Assembly (NCBI GenBank): GCA_963704615.1
Contig: OY969923.1
Location: forward strand, 3,286,001-3,350,000
Origin: Bog-756 sp963704615
GTDB lineage: Bacteria > Actinomycetota > Acidimicrobiia > Acidimicrobiales > RAAP-2
Direction of reading: 5' to 3'
Length of the DNA: 64,000 nucleotides
The position numbers were made by a program, and so were the translations under genes. Below are positions 25,204 through 34,348 of this stretch, piece after piece (position 1 is the first letter of the stretch; each line of letters starts with the position of its first letter). The notes below the pieces were generated by a model. That model worked only from the letters and a program-made list of their open reading frames with translations. It did no database searches and was not told the origin of the DNA.

Positions 25204-27333
25204 ATGAGCATCTTTCGCCGAACATCCTGGCGGTCCGCTATGGCCAGAGCATCCCGCTGGCTTTCGCATGCCACGTACCTGAAGAAGTGGTTGGTGCTTG
25301 GCGTGCTCATCGGGACGATGGCCGGATTGGGGGCCATCGTCTTTTATGAGGTGCTCCTCGCCTGCACCCACCTTTTCCTCGGGTTCTTGGCGGGCTATCA
25401 CGTTCCCACGCCAGCAGGTGAAGGCGGCCATGCGGCTTCTGCGTCGTTCAGGCGCCCGTGGGCGCTACCGCTGATTGTCGGACTGGGTGCGCTACTCGGA
25501 GGGGTGCTCGTCTTTCGGTTCGCTCCCGAGGCCGAGGGCCACGGGACCGACGCCGCCATCTCAGCCGTTCATCACAATCCGAGGGGGATTCGGTTCCGGG
25601 CCGTAATCGTCAAGATCGTCGCCTCGGCACTCACCATCGGATCGGGTGGTTCCGGAGGCAGAGAGGGTCCCACGGGCCAGATCAGCGCCGGGTTCGCCTC
25701 TCTACTGGCCAGGGAGTTGGACCTCAGCCCAGCCGACGCCCGCATCGCTGTGGTCACCGGGATCGGCTCGGGCATAGGTGCGATCTTCGGGGCTCCCCTT
25801 GGAGGAGCCGTATTGGCTACCGAGATCCTGTATCGAGACGACTTCGACTCCGAGGCACTCCTCCCGAGCTTCGTGGCCTCCCTCGTCGGATACGTCATCT
25901 TTGGTGCTGCGGTCGGATTCACGCCTCTGTTCGGCTACAACCAGAGCTACCACTTCACGAATCCCTCGCATCTGATCTGGTTCGCCGTGATCGGTGTTCT
26001 CGGTGGTTTGATCGGACTGCTGTACGCGAAGGGTTTCTACGGCATCTCGGCGATCTTCGGTCGAGTCCAGCTTCCGCTGTGGATGAAGCCAGCCATTGGC
26101 GGAGTCATCGTCGGTAGCATTGCCCTGCTGATCCCGGAAGTTCTCGGCACCGGGTATGGGTGGGTCCAACAGAGCCTCGGTCACCAGCTTCTTTCATTGC
26201 CTTTGTGGATTGTCCTCATCTTGCCGTTCGCTCGTATCTTGGCCACCGGACTCTCCATCGGCTCGGGGGGATCAGGGGGAATCTTTGGTCCCGGCATGGT
26301 CATCGGCGCCTTCATCGGAGCATCGGTCTGGCGGCTTTTCGAGCCGGTCGTCCCCTCCTTGGGTCATAGCCCAGCGCCCTACGTGATTGTTGGCATGATG
26401 TGTTGTTTCGGGGGCATCTCCCGTGCACCTTTGGCGGTAATGCTGATGGTGGCAGAGATGACAGGAAGCCTCTCGATTCTGGCCCCGGCCATGATCGCGG
26501 TCGGGTTGGCTTGGTTCATCGTGAGGCGGAGTGACGACACGATCTACCGCAGCCAGCTGAAGAGCCGAGCCGATGCTCCGGCCCAACGGCTACTGACCGG
26601 GATGCCCGTCCTTACCAATGTCTCGGTTCTCCACGCCATGGCTCCGCCCCGTCTTGTGGTCACTGGCGGAACCACACCTCTCGTTGCTCGCCAGGAAATG
26701 GAGCGGGCCGGTGTTTGCGGTGCTCCCGTGGTCGATGAGAGGGGCCGGTTCGAAGGGACGGTAGCGCATGACGATCTCTCTACAATCGAGGGATCGAGTG
26801 AGCGAAGGCTTGAATCCCTGGTCGATGTAACGGCACCTACGGTGGCCGAATCAGCGCACCTTGACGTAGCTCTCGATGCTCTGACCTCCGCTTCCCATCA
26901 CTGGATCCCCGTTCTGGACGACGGACGAACTGTGGTCGGCACGATCGCCACATCGGACGTGGTCAGAGGCTATCGACTGGGTTTACTGGCGAGCCTCCAA
27001 CAGATGAACGGCGGGGGCGAGGCGGGCGGAATGGACAGGGTCCGAATCGACTCCGGCTCCGCATTGGCCGGCCGCACTCTTCGCCGTTCAGGTTTGCCCA
27101 TCAGCCTCGTAGTGACAACCATTGAGAGAAAGCGGGATCTCGTCGTGCCCGATGGCGACACAGTTCTGGAATCCGGTGACGAACTGGTCCTGATAGGACG
27201 GCCCTCGGATATTGACATCATCCGAAGGCTGGCCGTTGGCGGCTCTCCCGGTGCAAGAGATCGAGATAGCGGTCGCCCCGATAGCAACGAGAGTCCGTCA
27301 GGCTCGGTCATCGCCGGTACGGAGAGCCTGTAA
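25204..27333 (+). CDS. ClC-family chloride channel/transporter with CBS pair and TrkA-C domain
   Basis: A 709-residue membrane protein. The ClC core spans about residues 20-440 with all selectivity motifs: GSGGSGG then GREGP (gating Glu154), GIGAIFGAPLGGA, and GSGGSGGIFGPGM. After the membrane part come two CBS motifs (about residues 460-590, with VVDERGRFEGTV and LDDGRTVVGTI) and a TrkA-C/RCK-C-like domain (DRVRIDSGSALAGRTL, LVLIGRPSDID). The regulatory tail suggests nucleotide or ligand control of anion flux. ATG at 25204 starts MSIFRRT. It follows a broken MarR gene in the same direction, which may once have regulated it. Confidence 0.92.
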   Translation: MSIFRRTSWRSAMARASRWLSHATYLKKWLVLGVLIGTMAGLGAIVFYEVLLACTHLFLGFLAGYHVPTPAGEGGHAASASFRRPWALPLIVGLGALLGGVLVFRFAPEAEGHGTDAAISAVHHNPRGIRFRAVIVKIVASALTIGSGGSGGREGPTGQISAGFASLLARELDLSPADARIAVVTGIGSGIGAIFGAPLGGAVLATEILYRDDFDSEALLPSFVASLVGYVIFGAAVGFTPLFGYNQSYHFTNPSHLIWFAVIGVLGGLIGLLYAKGFYGISAIFGRVQLPLWMKPAIGGVIVGSIALLIPEVLGTGYGWVQQSLGHQLLSLPLWIVLILPFARILATGLSIGSGGSGGIFGPGMVIGAFIGASVWRLFEPVVPSLGHSPAPYVIVGMMCCFGGISRAPLAVMLMVAEMTGSLSILAPAMIAVGLAWFIVRRSDDTIYRSQLKSRADAPAQRLLTGMPVLTNVSVLHAMAPPRLVVTGGTTPLVARQEMERAGVCGAPVVDERGRFEGTVAHDDLSTIEGSSERRLESLVDVTAPTVAESAHLDVALDALTSASHHWIPVLDDGRTVVGTIATSDVVRGYRLGLLASLQQMNGGGEAGGMDRVRIDSGSALAGRTLRRSGLPISLVVTTIERKRDLVVPDGDTVLESGDELVLIGRPSDIDIIRRLAVGGSPGARDRDSGRPDSNESPSGSVIAGTESL

Positions 27334-27600
27334 CGGCAGCCGATAACCAGACCAAACTAAAGAGCGTCGACAGCATCCTCCGATCTGACGAGAAGGTCTT
27401 GTCGGATGATAGGGCGCTCCTTCTGAATCCAGGAGGCGGACTGAAGAAGCGGGAGGCGGAGGGCTATCTCGTGCTCACCGACCGCCGATTGATCTTTGGC
27501 ACCGCCCGAGAGGGAATCCTCGTCGATCTGGCTACTGCGCAGATCAAACAACCAGCTATCACTGCTTATAGATTCACGATGTCGCACCTCACAGTCACAT
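27330..27600 (+). pseudogene. Truncated GRAM/PH-like domain protein
   Basis: An open frame immediately after the ClC stop reads LKSVDSILRSDEKV, then LLLNPGGGLKKREAEG, YLVLTDRRLIFGT and LTVTSVDG. The YLVLTDRRLIFGT strand pair is typical of bacterial GRAM/PH-like domains. No ATG exists; a TTG at 27399 is the only candidate start. The frame then runs into sequence that is antisense to the recombinase fragment at 27566-28223. So its 3' part was lost at a junction near 27590-27620. Confidence 0.5.
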
Positions 27601-28223
27601 CGGTGGACGGACTCGCACGGATCTTCGCGACCATGGCGTCGTCTGCGAGGGCCGCCAGCTCACCGACCCGCATCCCGGTCCGGGCCAACAACTCGACCAT
27701 CAGCCGACGTCGGCGGTTCGGGTCGGTGGCCAGTGCGGCCATGAACTTGGCCGCCGTCGGATCGTCCAAGAACCGGGGCAGTGGTTCGTCGAGGGCGGGA
27801 AAGTCGCTCGAGTGGATGGGGAGCCGAGCCGGAGCGTCGTCGTAGTCCCACTCGATGATGCGTTCGAAGAAGGTGCGCAGAACCCGAGCCGGTGCCTTAT
27901 GGTGGTGGTCGACAATGGCTTGCCGCCCTTCCCCGGACGGGCCGCCTGCCAGCACTTGAAGTCTTCGATGTGGGGTCGTCCGATTCGGCCAAGGCGACAC
28001 AGGTGGGATCGGCTGTGGTGACCCGTTGGGCGAAGAGACGGAGAGCCAGGTCCACTGCAGACACCGTGTTCGGACGGGACGAGACTGCGAGTTGGTCCAG
28101 GTAGGAGGCCATGGTGCCCGCCATCCGGGGCGCTCGGGCGGCGATCTCGGCCCACGTCACCTCGGGTGTCCCGCCGCCCGGCCGAGGCGTCTTTGGCTGC
28201 GTTGATTGGGCCAGGGCGGTCAT
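27566..28223 (-). pseudogene. Second tyrosine recombinase (integrase), frameshifted and truncated
   Basis: From the ATG at 28223 (MTALAQSTQ) one frame encodes a core-binding SAM-like domain (MASYLDQLAVSSRPNTVSAVDL). It passes to a second frame at HIEDFKCWQAARPGKG, then a third at LRTFFERIIEWDYDD and FLDDPTAAKFMAALATDPN, ending in the first catalytic Arg block ARTGMRVGELAAL. The C-terminal catalytic residues (H-R-H, Tyr) are missing because the gene stops at a junction with the GRAM-like fragment near 27600. It overlaps or abuts the upstream recombinase, as tandem integrase pairs often do. Confidence 0.65.
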
Positions 28224-29255
28224 TGGGGCCCCCCACCAAGTGGGCTTCGATCGCCTCCACGGCCCGCCGGTACTCGTCGGCCAGCCAGTCGACGCCCAGG
28301 TGTAGGTAGATCCGGGTGGAGGAGATGGAGCGATGACCGGCCTGGGCTTGGATGGCCTCGATGGCCATGCCTGCCTCTCGCAACCTGGTGAAGCAGGTGT
28401 GGCGCAGTTCGTGACAGGTGCCGTGGGTGAGCCCGGCTCGCTTCCGGGCCGCCCGCACGATCTCGTCGAGTCCTGATGTCGAGAGCGGCTGACCCCGATG
28501 GGATCCTTTGAGCGAGACGAACACCGAATCACTCGTGGCATCGGGCGGTCGCTCGTCGTCCATGTAACCAGCCACGGTGGCGAAGAAGGTGGGCGATAGG
28601 GGCACTAGGCGTTCATATCCGCCTTGCCTTCTGTGATCAGCACCCGCCACTCGCCGAGCCGGAGGTCGCCGAGTCTCAGACCCAGCACCTCACAGCGCCT
28701 CAGTCCTCCGACACCTTGGGCTGGACCATGGCCGGTCCCGATCGGTGCGCAGCGCACCCATCAAGGCTTCGATCTCTTCGGGATCGAGGATCCTCGGCAG
28801 TCGCCGAACCTCACGGACGATGGGCAGGCCTCGCCGTTGCGGGACCGGCTTTGGCGGGTGGCGATGCCCCGGGGCACCGGGTTCTTCGTCACCCCGACGT
28901 CGTCACGGGTGATCAGGTAGCCATAGAGGCTGGAGACCGCGGCCAGCCGGCGCTTGATGGTAGCCGCCGACAGTCCCGAGGAGCCGTCGGCGATGCGGAC
29001 CACATTCTCGGCGCCGGGCCGCGGACGGCGTTGGGCGATGACAAAGGCCATCACGTCTTTCGTGGTCACCTCGGTGGGATCTTTCCTCACCACCGTGAAG
29101 AACGTGCTCAGGTCGTGGGCATAACCCCGCACCGTTTTCGGACGGGCCCAGCCCACCACGAACTCCAAGAACTGATCGACCAACTCGTGGCCGATTCTGT
29201 ACTCGAGTTCACCGTCTGGGCGGGCCTGATAATCGAATGACGGACTCCACACCAC
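28200..29255 (-). pseudogene. First tyrosine recombinase (integrase), full length but multiply frameshifted
   Basis: From 29255 the N-terminal core-binding domain is intact (LVDQFLEFVVGWARPKTVRGYAHDL, AATIKRRLAAVSSLYGYLI). Frame changes follow near 28790 (into LPRILDPEEIEALMGALR), near 28690 (into GLRRCEVLGLRLGDL, the Arg-I block) and near 28625 (into GGYERLVPLSPTFF). The catalytic end has HELRHTCFTRL, GHRSISST and Tyr in RIYLHLG. All signature residues are present but spread over several frames, so the enzyme is probably dead. It is followed closely by a second recombinase; tandem pairs like this mobilise islands and transposon-like elements. Confidence 0.72.
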
Positions 29256-29446
29256 CGCGCACCTCCTTGTCAGGCTTACACCCGAGGAGGATCCCCCAGA
29301 TGCCTAGCCCAGGAGGTGGATCACCTGTATAACACCGAATATGCACCGCCCTTGACCCGCTGACGTGTCGACATCTGGCCTTGGGCAGCGGAAAGTCGCT
29401 TCGAATGCAAGTCCAGCATTCCGCTTCAGGATCGGAGCGCCGTAGC

Positions 29447-29492
29447 TTGACCGGCGCCGACCGAGTGGGCATAGTACTTCTTACGACAAGTA
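29447..29492 (+). promoter_or_regulatory. Copper-operon promoter with overlapping dyad operator
   Basis: TTGACC (29447-29452) and CATAGT (29470-29475) are 17 bases apart and lie 95 bases before the first gene of the operon. An inverted repeat TACTT-N8-AAGTA (29475-29479 and 29488-29492) begins inside the -10 element, a position that fits repression. Operators of the BlaI/CopY family are TAC/GTA-type dyads, so the CopY-like product at 31351 is the likely binder. The rest of 29256-29569 shows no gene. Confidence 0.5.
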
Positions 29493-29569
29493 GTAGTAAC
29501 CGGACCACTGTGTTGGAGGTGCGTGTTCACCGGTTGTGGGGAGCACGAGCGCTGAGATTGGGAGTGTGA

Positions 29570-30586
29570 GTGACGAGCGAGGCGGTGATCAGCGGGAAGT
29601 CAGGAACGGTGACTGCTCCGAGTTCTGTCGTGGAGACGAACCGGCTTCAGGTATGGACCAGACCGGACGGTCGGAGAACTCTGCAGCTTGTGCTGGCCAC
29701 TATCTGGCTCATCGACGGCATCTTGCAGTTGCAATCGTTCTTCTTCACCAAGAGCTTCGGACTCCAGATGATCTCTGGCATGTCCCAGGGCAACCCTTCA
29801 GCCATCGCTCGACCGATCACCTGGTCAGGAACCACCATCGGACACCATGCCGTGCTCACCGACGCTTGCTTCGCGGTGGTGCAGACGGCGATCGCCGTGG
29901 CTATCGCGTGGCGACCGACTGTGAAGATCGGACTGGCCGTCTCGATCGCCTGGGCCGTCGGCGTGTGGTGGGTCGGCGAAGGGCTCGGTGGTGTCCTCAA
30001 CGGGACGGCCAATCCCGTCAACGGCGCCCCGGGAGCGGTCATGATCTACGCGCTGTTGGCCGTCCTGCTGTGGCCGAGCGATCGGGCCGGCCAGAAGGCT
30101 CCTTTCATCGCAGCACGAGCGGTGGGTGCCCCAACCGCCAAGGCGCTTTGGTTGGCCCTGTGGGGCTCGCTCTCCTATTTCGCCGTGCTCGGCGTCAATC
30201 GCTCGTCGCAGGGCCTCCACAGCCTCATCCAGAGCGAGGTCAGCGGCGAGCCGGGGTGGATGGCGTGGATCGATCGCCATGCGGCCAGCCTTGTCGACCA
30301 CAAGGGACTGGCTGTGATGGTGCTGCTGGCCATCTTGCTTCTGGTGGTCGCCGTTGGCACCTATCTGCCAGGGTCGCTGGCGAATGCCACGGTCGTACTG
30401 GCTGTCGTTGTTGCTCTGATCATCTGGGTGGTGGGCGAGAACCTCGGAGCACTGTTCACCAACGGGGCCACCGACGTGAATTCCGGACCGCTCTTGATAC
30501 TGCTGGCTGTCGCCTACTGGAGGAGGGCCCCCCGCATCGATCCCAGTCTCGTCGTCCCCTCGAAGCTGGGCCTGGAAGGAACCTGA
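29570..30586 (+). CDS. Polytopic membrane protein of the copper operon, unknown function
   Basis: A 338-residue protein with about seven or eight transmembrane segments (near residues 40-62, 93-113, 118-140, 150-168, 186-206, 245-268, 270-290 and 305-322). The first 37 residues are cytoplasmic and Ser/Thr-rich. The membrane parts contain Trp, His and Met residues (FGLQMISGMSQ, TIGHHAVLTD) that could take part in metal handling, but there is no recognised motif. GTG at 29570 is preceded by GGGAG. One base separates it from the next gene, and a CopY-like regulator and CopA follow, so a copper-related role is inferred from context only. Confidence 0.75.
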   Translation: MTSEAVISGKSGTVTAPSSVVETNRLQVWTRPDGRRTLQLVLATIWLIDGILQLQSFFFTKSFGLQMISGMSQGNPSAIARPITWSGTTIGHHAVLTDACFAVVQTAIAVAIAWRPTVKIGLAVSIAWAVGVWWVGEGLGGVLNGTANPVNGAPGAVMIYALLAVLLWPSDRAGQKAPFIAARAVGAPTAKALWLALWGSLSYFAVLGVNRSSQGLHSLIQSEVSGEPGWMAWIDRHAASLVDHKGLAVMVLLAILLLVVAVGTYLPGSLANATVVLAVVVALIIWVVGENLGALFTNGATDVNSGPLLILLAVAYWRRAPRIDPSLVVPSKLGLEGT

Positions 30587-30587
30587 C

Positions 30588-31298
30588 GTGAGCAATCCGA
30601 GTTGGTTGAACGACATCTTTGCCGGGGTGATGGTCGCCGTCGCCGTCTACGGCGTCGGCCGCCTGGTGGCGGCGCGCCGGTGGTCACGTCCAACCCATCA
30701 GGATGTCGATGTCGCCCACGTCCTGATGGGAACGGCCATGGCCGGCATGCTGGTGTCGGACCTCAATCCCATCCCCAGTGGAGTGTGGGAGACCGTCTTC
30801 TCCGTCCTGTCTGTGTGGTGGATCTGGCGTTGCTACCAGTTCATTAGGGACCCGAGCACCGGGCTCGGATATGAGCAGCATGTGCATCGGCTCTCCCGCC
30901 GTCTGATCCACCTGGTGATGTCGCTCGCCATGCTCTACATGTTCCTGGCCGCCGTCCCGGCCGCCGTGGGATCCGGAGGCAGCATGGCCATGGGGGCAGC
31001 CACCGGTGCCACGGCGAATTTCGTGCTCCTGCCCCTGGCCTTCATCGTTGCCCTTTTTGCCTCGGCGATCTGGGAGCTGGACAGGATCGGGCTGTGGTCG
31101 TCTCGCTCTACCCAGGACCGGGTGGCACCAGTGCTTGCCTCAGTCGGGAGCGGCTCACCGGCCGCTTCGGACAATGCGAACGGCACCGACGATCGACCGG
31201 ACGAAGGGTGCCCTCCGTGGCTTGCCCCTCGCCTTGAGGCGGCCTCTCATATCGCCATGTGCGTGACCATGGGCTACATGCTTGTCCTGATGCTGTGA
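30588..31298 (+). CDS. DUF5134-like membrane protein of the copper operon
   Basis: A 236-residue membrane protein with about six transmembrane segments. It resembles the DUF5134 family of actinobacteria: DVAHVLMGTAMAGMLVSDLNPIP, then VWETVFSVLSVWWIW, HRLIHLVMSLAMLYMF-like helices and EAASHIAMCVTMGYMLVLM at the C-terminus. Helices are unusually rich in Met and His (about 16 Met), consistent with Cu(I) contacts. A hydrophilic loop at about residues 180-210 is acidic. GTG starts one base after the upstream stop. Function unknown; together with the upstream gene it may form a copper storage or export module. Confidence 0.75.
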   Translation: MSNPSWLNDIFAGVMVAVAVYGVGRLVAARRWSRPTHQDVDVAHVLMGTAMAGMLVSDLNPIPSGVWETVFSVLSVWWIWRCYQFIRDPSTGLGYEQHVHRLSRRLIHLVMSLAMLYMFLAAVPAAVGSGGSMAMGAATGATANFVLLPLAFIVALFASAIWELDRIGLWSSRSTQDRVAPVLASVGSGSPAASDNANGTDDRPDEGCPPWLAPRLEAASHIAMCVTMGYMLVLML

Positions 31299-31350
31299 AA
31301 AGGCGAGCCAGGGCACGACCAGCGTGGCTAGGCCCAGGAAAGGTGCCTAA

Positions 31351-31788
31351 TTGAGCGCGACGACGACATGTGACAACCCGATGTGCTCCTGTGAGCCGTG
31401 CACCTGTGACAACTGCGGCTGTGGCGTGGCCAGGCTCGGCCAGCTCGAACGACGAGTCATGGACATCCTCTGGGAGTCGGAGGATAGTGAGTTATCCGTG
31501 CGGGATGTAGCCACCGAGCTTCCGGACTACGCGTACACCACCGTGGCCACCATCCTCGATCGCCTCGTACACAAGGGAATGCTGACTCGGAGGATGGACG
31601 GTCGAGCAATTCGTTTCGCCGTCATTGGTAGCAAGGGCGCCCACACGGCTGTCCTCATGCGCAAAGCACTGGGGGATGACAGTGATCCCGATGCCGCGTT
31701 GTCCTGCTTCGTGGAGGGACTCTCCGATTCCGAGGCATCAACCCTGCGCCGGGCACTGAGCCGACTTCAGCGCAAAGCGCGAGGGTAA
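31351..31788 (+). CDS. BlaI/MecI/CopY-family repressor with N-terminal cysteine cluster
   Basis: A 145-residue regulator. Residues 30-105 form the BlaI/CopY winged helix (LGQLERRVMDILWESED, VRDVATELPDYAYTTVATILDRLVHKGMLTRR). Ahead of it lie seven cysteines at positions 7, 12, 14, 17, 19, 22 and 24 in 18 residues, a metallothionein-like Cys-x-Cys pattern. Classical CopY has its Cys-x-Cys copper site at the C-terminus, so here the sensor has been moved to the front. Copper or zinc binding would release the operator. The start is TTG, preceded by AGGAAAGGTG. It stands 25 bases before the CopA gene. Confidence 0.85.
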   Translation: MSATTTCDNPMCSCEPCTCDNCGCGVARLGQLERRVMDILWESEDSELSVRDVATELPDYAYTTVATILDRLVHKGMLTRRMDGRAIRFAVIGSKGAHTAVLMRKALGDDSDPDAALSCFVEGLSDSEASTLRRALSRLQRKARG

Positions 31789-31812
31789 GGTGCATCAAGC
31801 TAACCCACCGCG

Positions 31813-34107
31813 GTGAACACGTTGGAGCCGACCAAGGTTTCGCTCTCCATCAGCGGAATGACCTGCGGGGCCTGTGCCGCCGTTATCCAGCGTCGACTCA
31901 ATGAAATCGACGGCGTTGAGGCCAGCGTCAACTATGCATCCGAGCGAGCCAGCATCGCGATGCCGCCAGACGCATCGATCGAAATGTTGGTCAAGGCAGT
32001 CGAGTCCGCCGGCTACATCGCCGAGCCCATCGACGCCGGCTCACTTCTGGAGTCCGATGAGGTTGATCGTCGGGTTCATTCGCTCGGTCGAAGGCTGCTG
32101 GTCTCTGCACTCCTATTCATGCCGCTCTGTGACCTGTCCATCATCTTCTCGCTGATCCCGGTCACCCGGTTCCCGGGTTGGCAGTGGCTGTTGGTCGTCC
32201 TCGCCGTACCAGTGCTGACCTGGGCCGCCTGGCCGTTCTACAGCGCCGCGTTCCGTGCCGCACGCCATGGAACCTCAACCATGGACACGTTGGTGTCCCT
32301 GGGAATCCTGTCGGCCACCGGCTGGTCGCTGTACGCCATGTTCTGGCAGGACAAGGGCCGGACCGTCCAGCCAGCGATTGATGTGATCTTCCACCGCGGA
32401 GGCGGCGCCATCTACCTCGATGTTGCCGCAGGAGTGACGACCTTCCTGCTCGCCGGGCGCTATTTCGAGGCGTGGTCGAGGCGACGCACCGGAAACGCCT
32501 TGCGATCGCTCGCAGAACTTGGTGCCCGCAACGTGGCCGTTGTCGATCTGGCTGGCAATGAACGCCGGATACCGGCCAGTCAACTTGTCGTAGGAGACCG
32601 GTTCGTCGCGCGACCCGGGGAGATTGTTGCCACCGACGGCGAAGTGGTGATGGGGCGGGCAGGGATCGATCGAAGCGTGATGACCGGTGAGTCTCTCCCG
32701 TTGGATGTCGTTCCCGGCGATCAGGTGGTTGGTGGAACGATCGCCGTCGGCGGCCGTTTGGTGGTGCGTGCGACAAGCGTGGGAAGCGACACCCAGCTCG
32801 CGCAGATGATCCGACTGGTCCAGGATGCGCAGAACGAGAAGGCAGCGGTACAGCGGCTGGCCGATCGGATCGCCAGTGTGTTCGTACCGGTGGTGATGGC
32901 GATCTCGTTGGTCACCCTCGCCACCTGGCTGCTCCTCGGTGGGTCCACGGAAGAGGCTTTCAGAGCCGCCCTCTCGGTCTTAATCATCGCTTGTCCGTGT
33001 GCACTTGGTTTGGCAACGCCGACAGCCTTGCTTGTCGCAACCGGACGCGGTGCCAGCTTGGGGATCTTCTTCAAGGGCTACCGGGCTCTTGAGGCATCCC
33101 GACAGGTCGACACCGTTGTGCTCGACAAGACGGGGACCATCACCGAGGGGAATATGTCGGTATCGGATATAGCTTGTGCCCCGGGGATAGCTCGTTCCGA
33201 GGTGCTGAAGTGGGCAGGGGCACTGGAGCAGGCTTCTGAGCACCTGGTGGCTCGCGCCATTGCCGCCGAAGCCAGCGGCAATCTTGGTGTACTTCCTGTC
33301 GTGGACGGCTTCATTTCATTGCCAGGGTTGGGAGCCACTGGTGTCGTCGATGGCCACCGGATTACCGTCGGGCGGTCGGAACTCTTGTCCCTTCCGCAGT
33401 CGGAGATTCCTGGTCCGCTTGTCCGTCGGTGCACGGAGTGGGAGGCGCTCGGTCGCACGGCGGTACTCGTCAGCTATGACAACACTGCCATCGGTGCAAT
33501 TGCCGTCGCAGACACGGTGCGAACCACGGCCAGGGATGCGGTCGGGGAACTCCAAGCGATGGGGTTGCACTGCATACTTGTGACCGGGGACAACCAATCC
33601 ACGGCAGATGCTGTTGCGGCATCCGTCGGAATCTCCGATGTCGTGGCGGGGGCCCTTCCCGCCGATAAGGTCAAACTGATCCGCCGATTGCAAGAAGGCG
33701 GTCATTCGGTGGCCATGGTCGGAGACGGGGTCAATGACGGGCCCGGTCTGGTGTCAGCCGACCTTGGTCTCGCCGTCGGGTCCGGCACCGACGTCGCCAT
33801 TAACGCTGCCGATCTCATCATCGTGAGGGACGACTTGCGTACGGTTGCCACCGCCATCGGGCTGGCCCGACGGACTCTAAGGACGATCCGAGGCAACCTG
33901 GCGTGGGCCTTTGGGTACAACATTGCCGCCATTCCGATTGCCGCCTGCGGGCTCCTCAACCCTCTGATCGCTGCCGCAGCCATGGCCTTTTCGTCCGCCT
34001 TCGTCGTTTGGAACAGTGCTCGACTTCGGCACTATCGAGATCCGGAGTCCGGTCGGACTCAAGAACCGACGGAGGCATCGATCCCTGCCTTGCAGATGAC
34101 AGCATGA
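31813..34107 (+). CDS. copA: Cu(I)-translocating P1B-type ATPase CopA
   Basis: A 764-residue P1B-ATPase. An N-terminal heavy-metal-associated domain (residues 8-72) carries the Met-Thr-Cys-Gly-Ala-Cys site (Cys18, Cys21). The transport site CPC is at 394-396, the phosphorylation site DKTGT starts at Asp438, TGES lies near residue 293 and GDGVND near 637-642. The last two membrane helices have YN and MAFSS, the signature of the Cu(I) (1B-1) subgroup. It exports Cu(I) from the cytoplasm using ATP. GTG start at 31813. It is the last intact gene of the copper operon. Confidence 0.93.
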   Translation: MNTLEPTKVSLSISGMTCGACAAVIQRRLNEIDGVEASVNYASERASIAMPPDASIEMLVKAVESAGYIAEPIDAGSLLESDEVDRRVHSLGRRLLVSALLFMPLCDLSIIFSLIPVTRFPGWQWLLVVLAVPVLTWAAWPFYSAAFRAARHGTSTMDTLVSLGILSATGWSLYAMFWQDKGRTVQPAIDVIFHRGGGAIYLDVAAGVTTFLLAGRYFEAWSRRRTGNALRSLAELGARNVAVVDLAGNERRIPASQLVVGDRFVARPGEIVATDGEVVMGRAGIDRSVMTGESLPLDVVPGDQVVGGTIAVGGRLVVRATSVGSDTQLAQMIRLVQDAQNEKAAVQRLADRIASVFVPVVMAISLVTLATWLLLGGSTEEAFRAALSVLIIACPCALGLATPTALLVATGRGASLGIFFKGYRALEASRQVDTVVLDKTGTITEGNMSVSDIACAPGIARSEVLKWAGALEQASEHLVARAIAAEASGNLGVLPVVDGFISLPGLGATGVVDGHRITVGRSELLSLPQSEIPGPLVRRCTEWEALGRTAVLVSYDNTAIGAIAVADTVRTTARDAVGELQAMGLHCILVTGDNQSTADAVAASVGISDVVAGALPADKVKLIRRLQEGGHSVAMVGDGVNDGPGLVSADLGLAVGSGTDVAINAADLIIVRDDLRTVATAIGLARRTLRTIRGNLAWAFGYNIAAIPIAACGLLNPLIAAAAMAFSSAFVVWNSARLRHYRDPESGRTQEPTEASIPALQMTA

Positions 34108-34348
34108 GACCACGAAGGCGTACTTTGCACAGCTCGCTCGGCAGATGGGCCGCGCCCTAGTCATTCCGAACCTCGGACAAGGTGCATTCCAGACCACCGA
34201 TGGGTCGATGGTCGTGCGCAAGGACTGGAAGGTTCTGCTGGTCAATACCGCTGGGCTTCCTGCTCAATTCGGCCAGCCACCCACAAGCTCCGGGGAAGTG
34301 GCTGTGACGGTGGCCGATGTGATCCTTGGATGCTGGGACGGAGACTGA
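34103..34348 (+). pseudogene. Remnant of a gene downstream of copA
   Basis: An open frame starting inside the copA stop region reads TKAYFAQLARQMGRALVIPN, then GQGAFQTTDG, VVRKDWKVLLVN, AGLPAQFGQPP and VAVTVADVILGCWDGD. It reads like the C-terminal part of a real protein, but without a start ahead of it except an internal ATG at 34145 that has no ribosome site. I do not recognise the family. It is probably the tail of a gene truncated when the copper module was placed here. The following 34349-34531 is C-rich with no gene. Confidence 0.35.
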
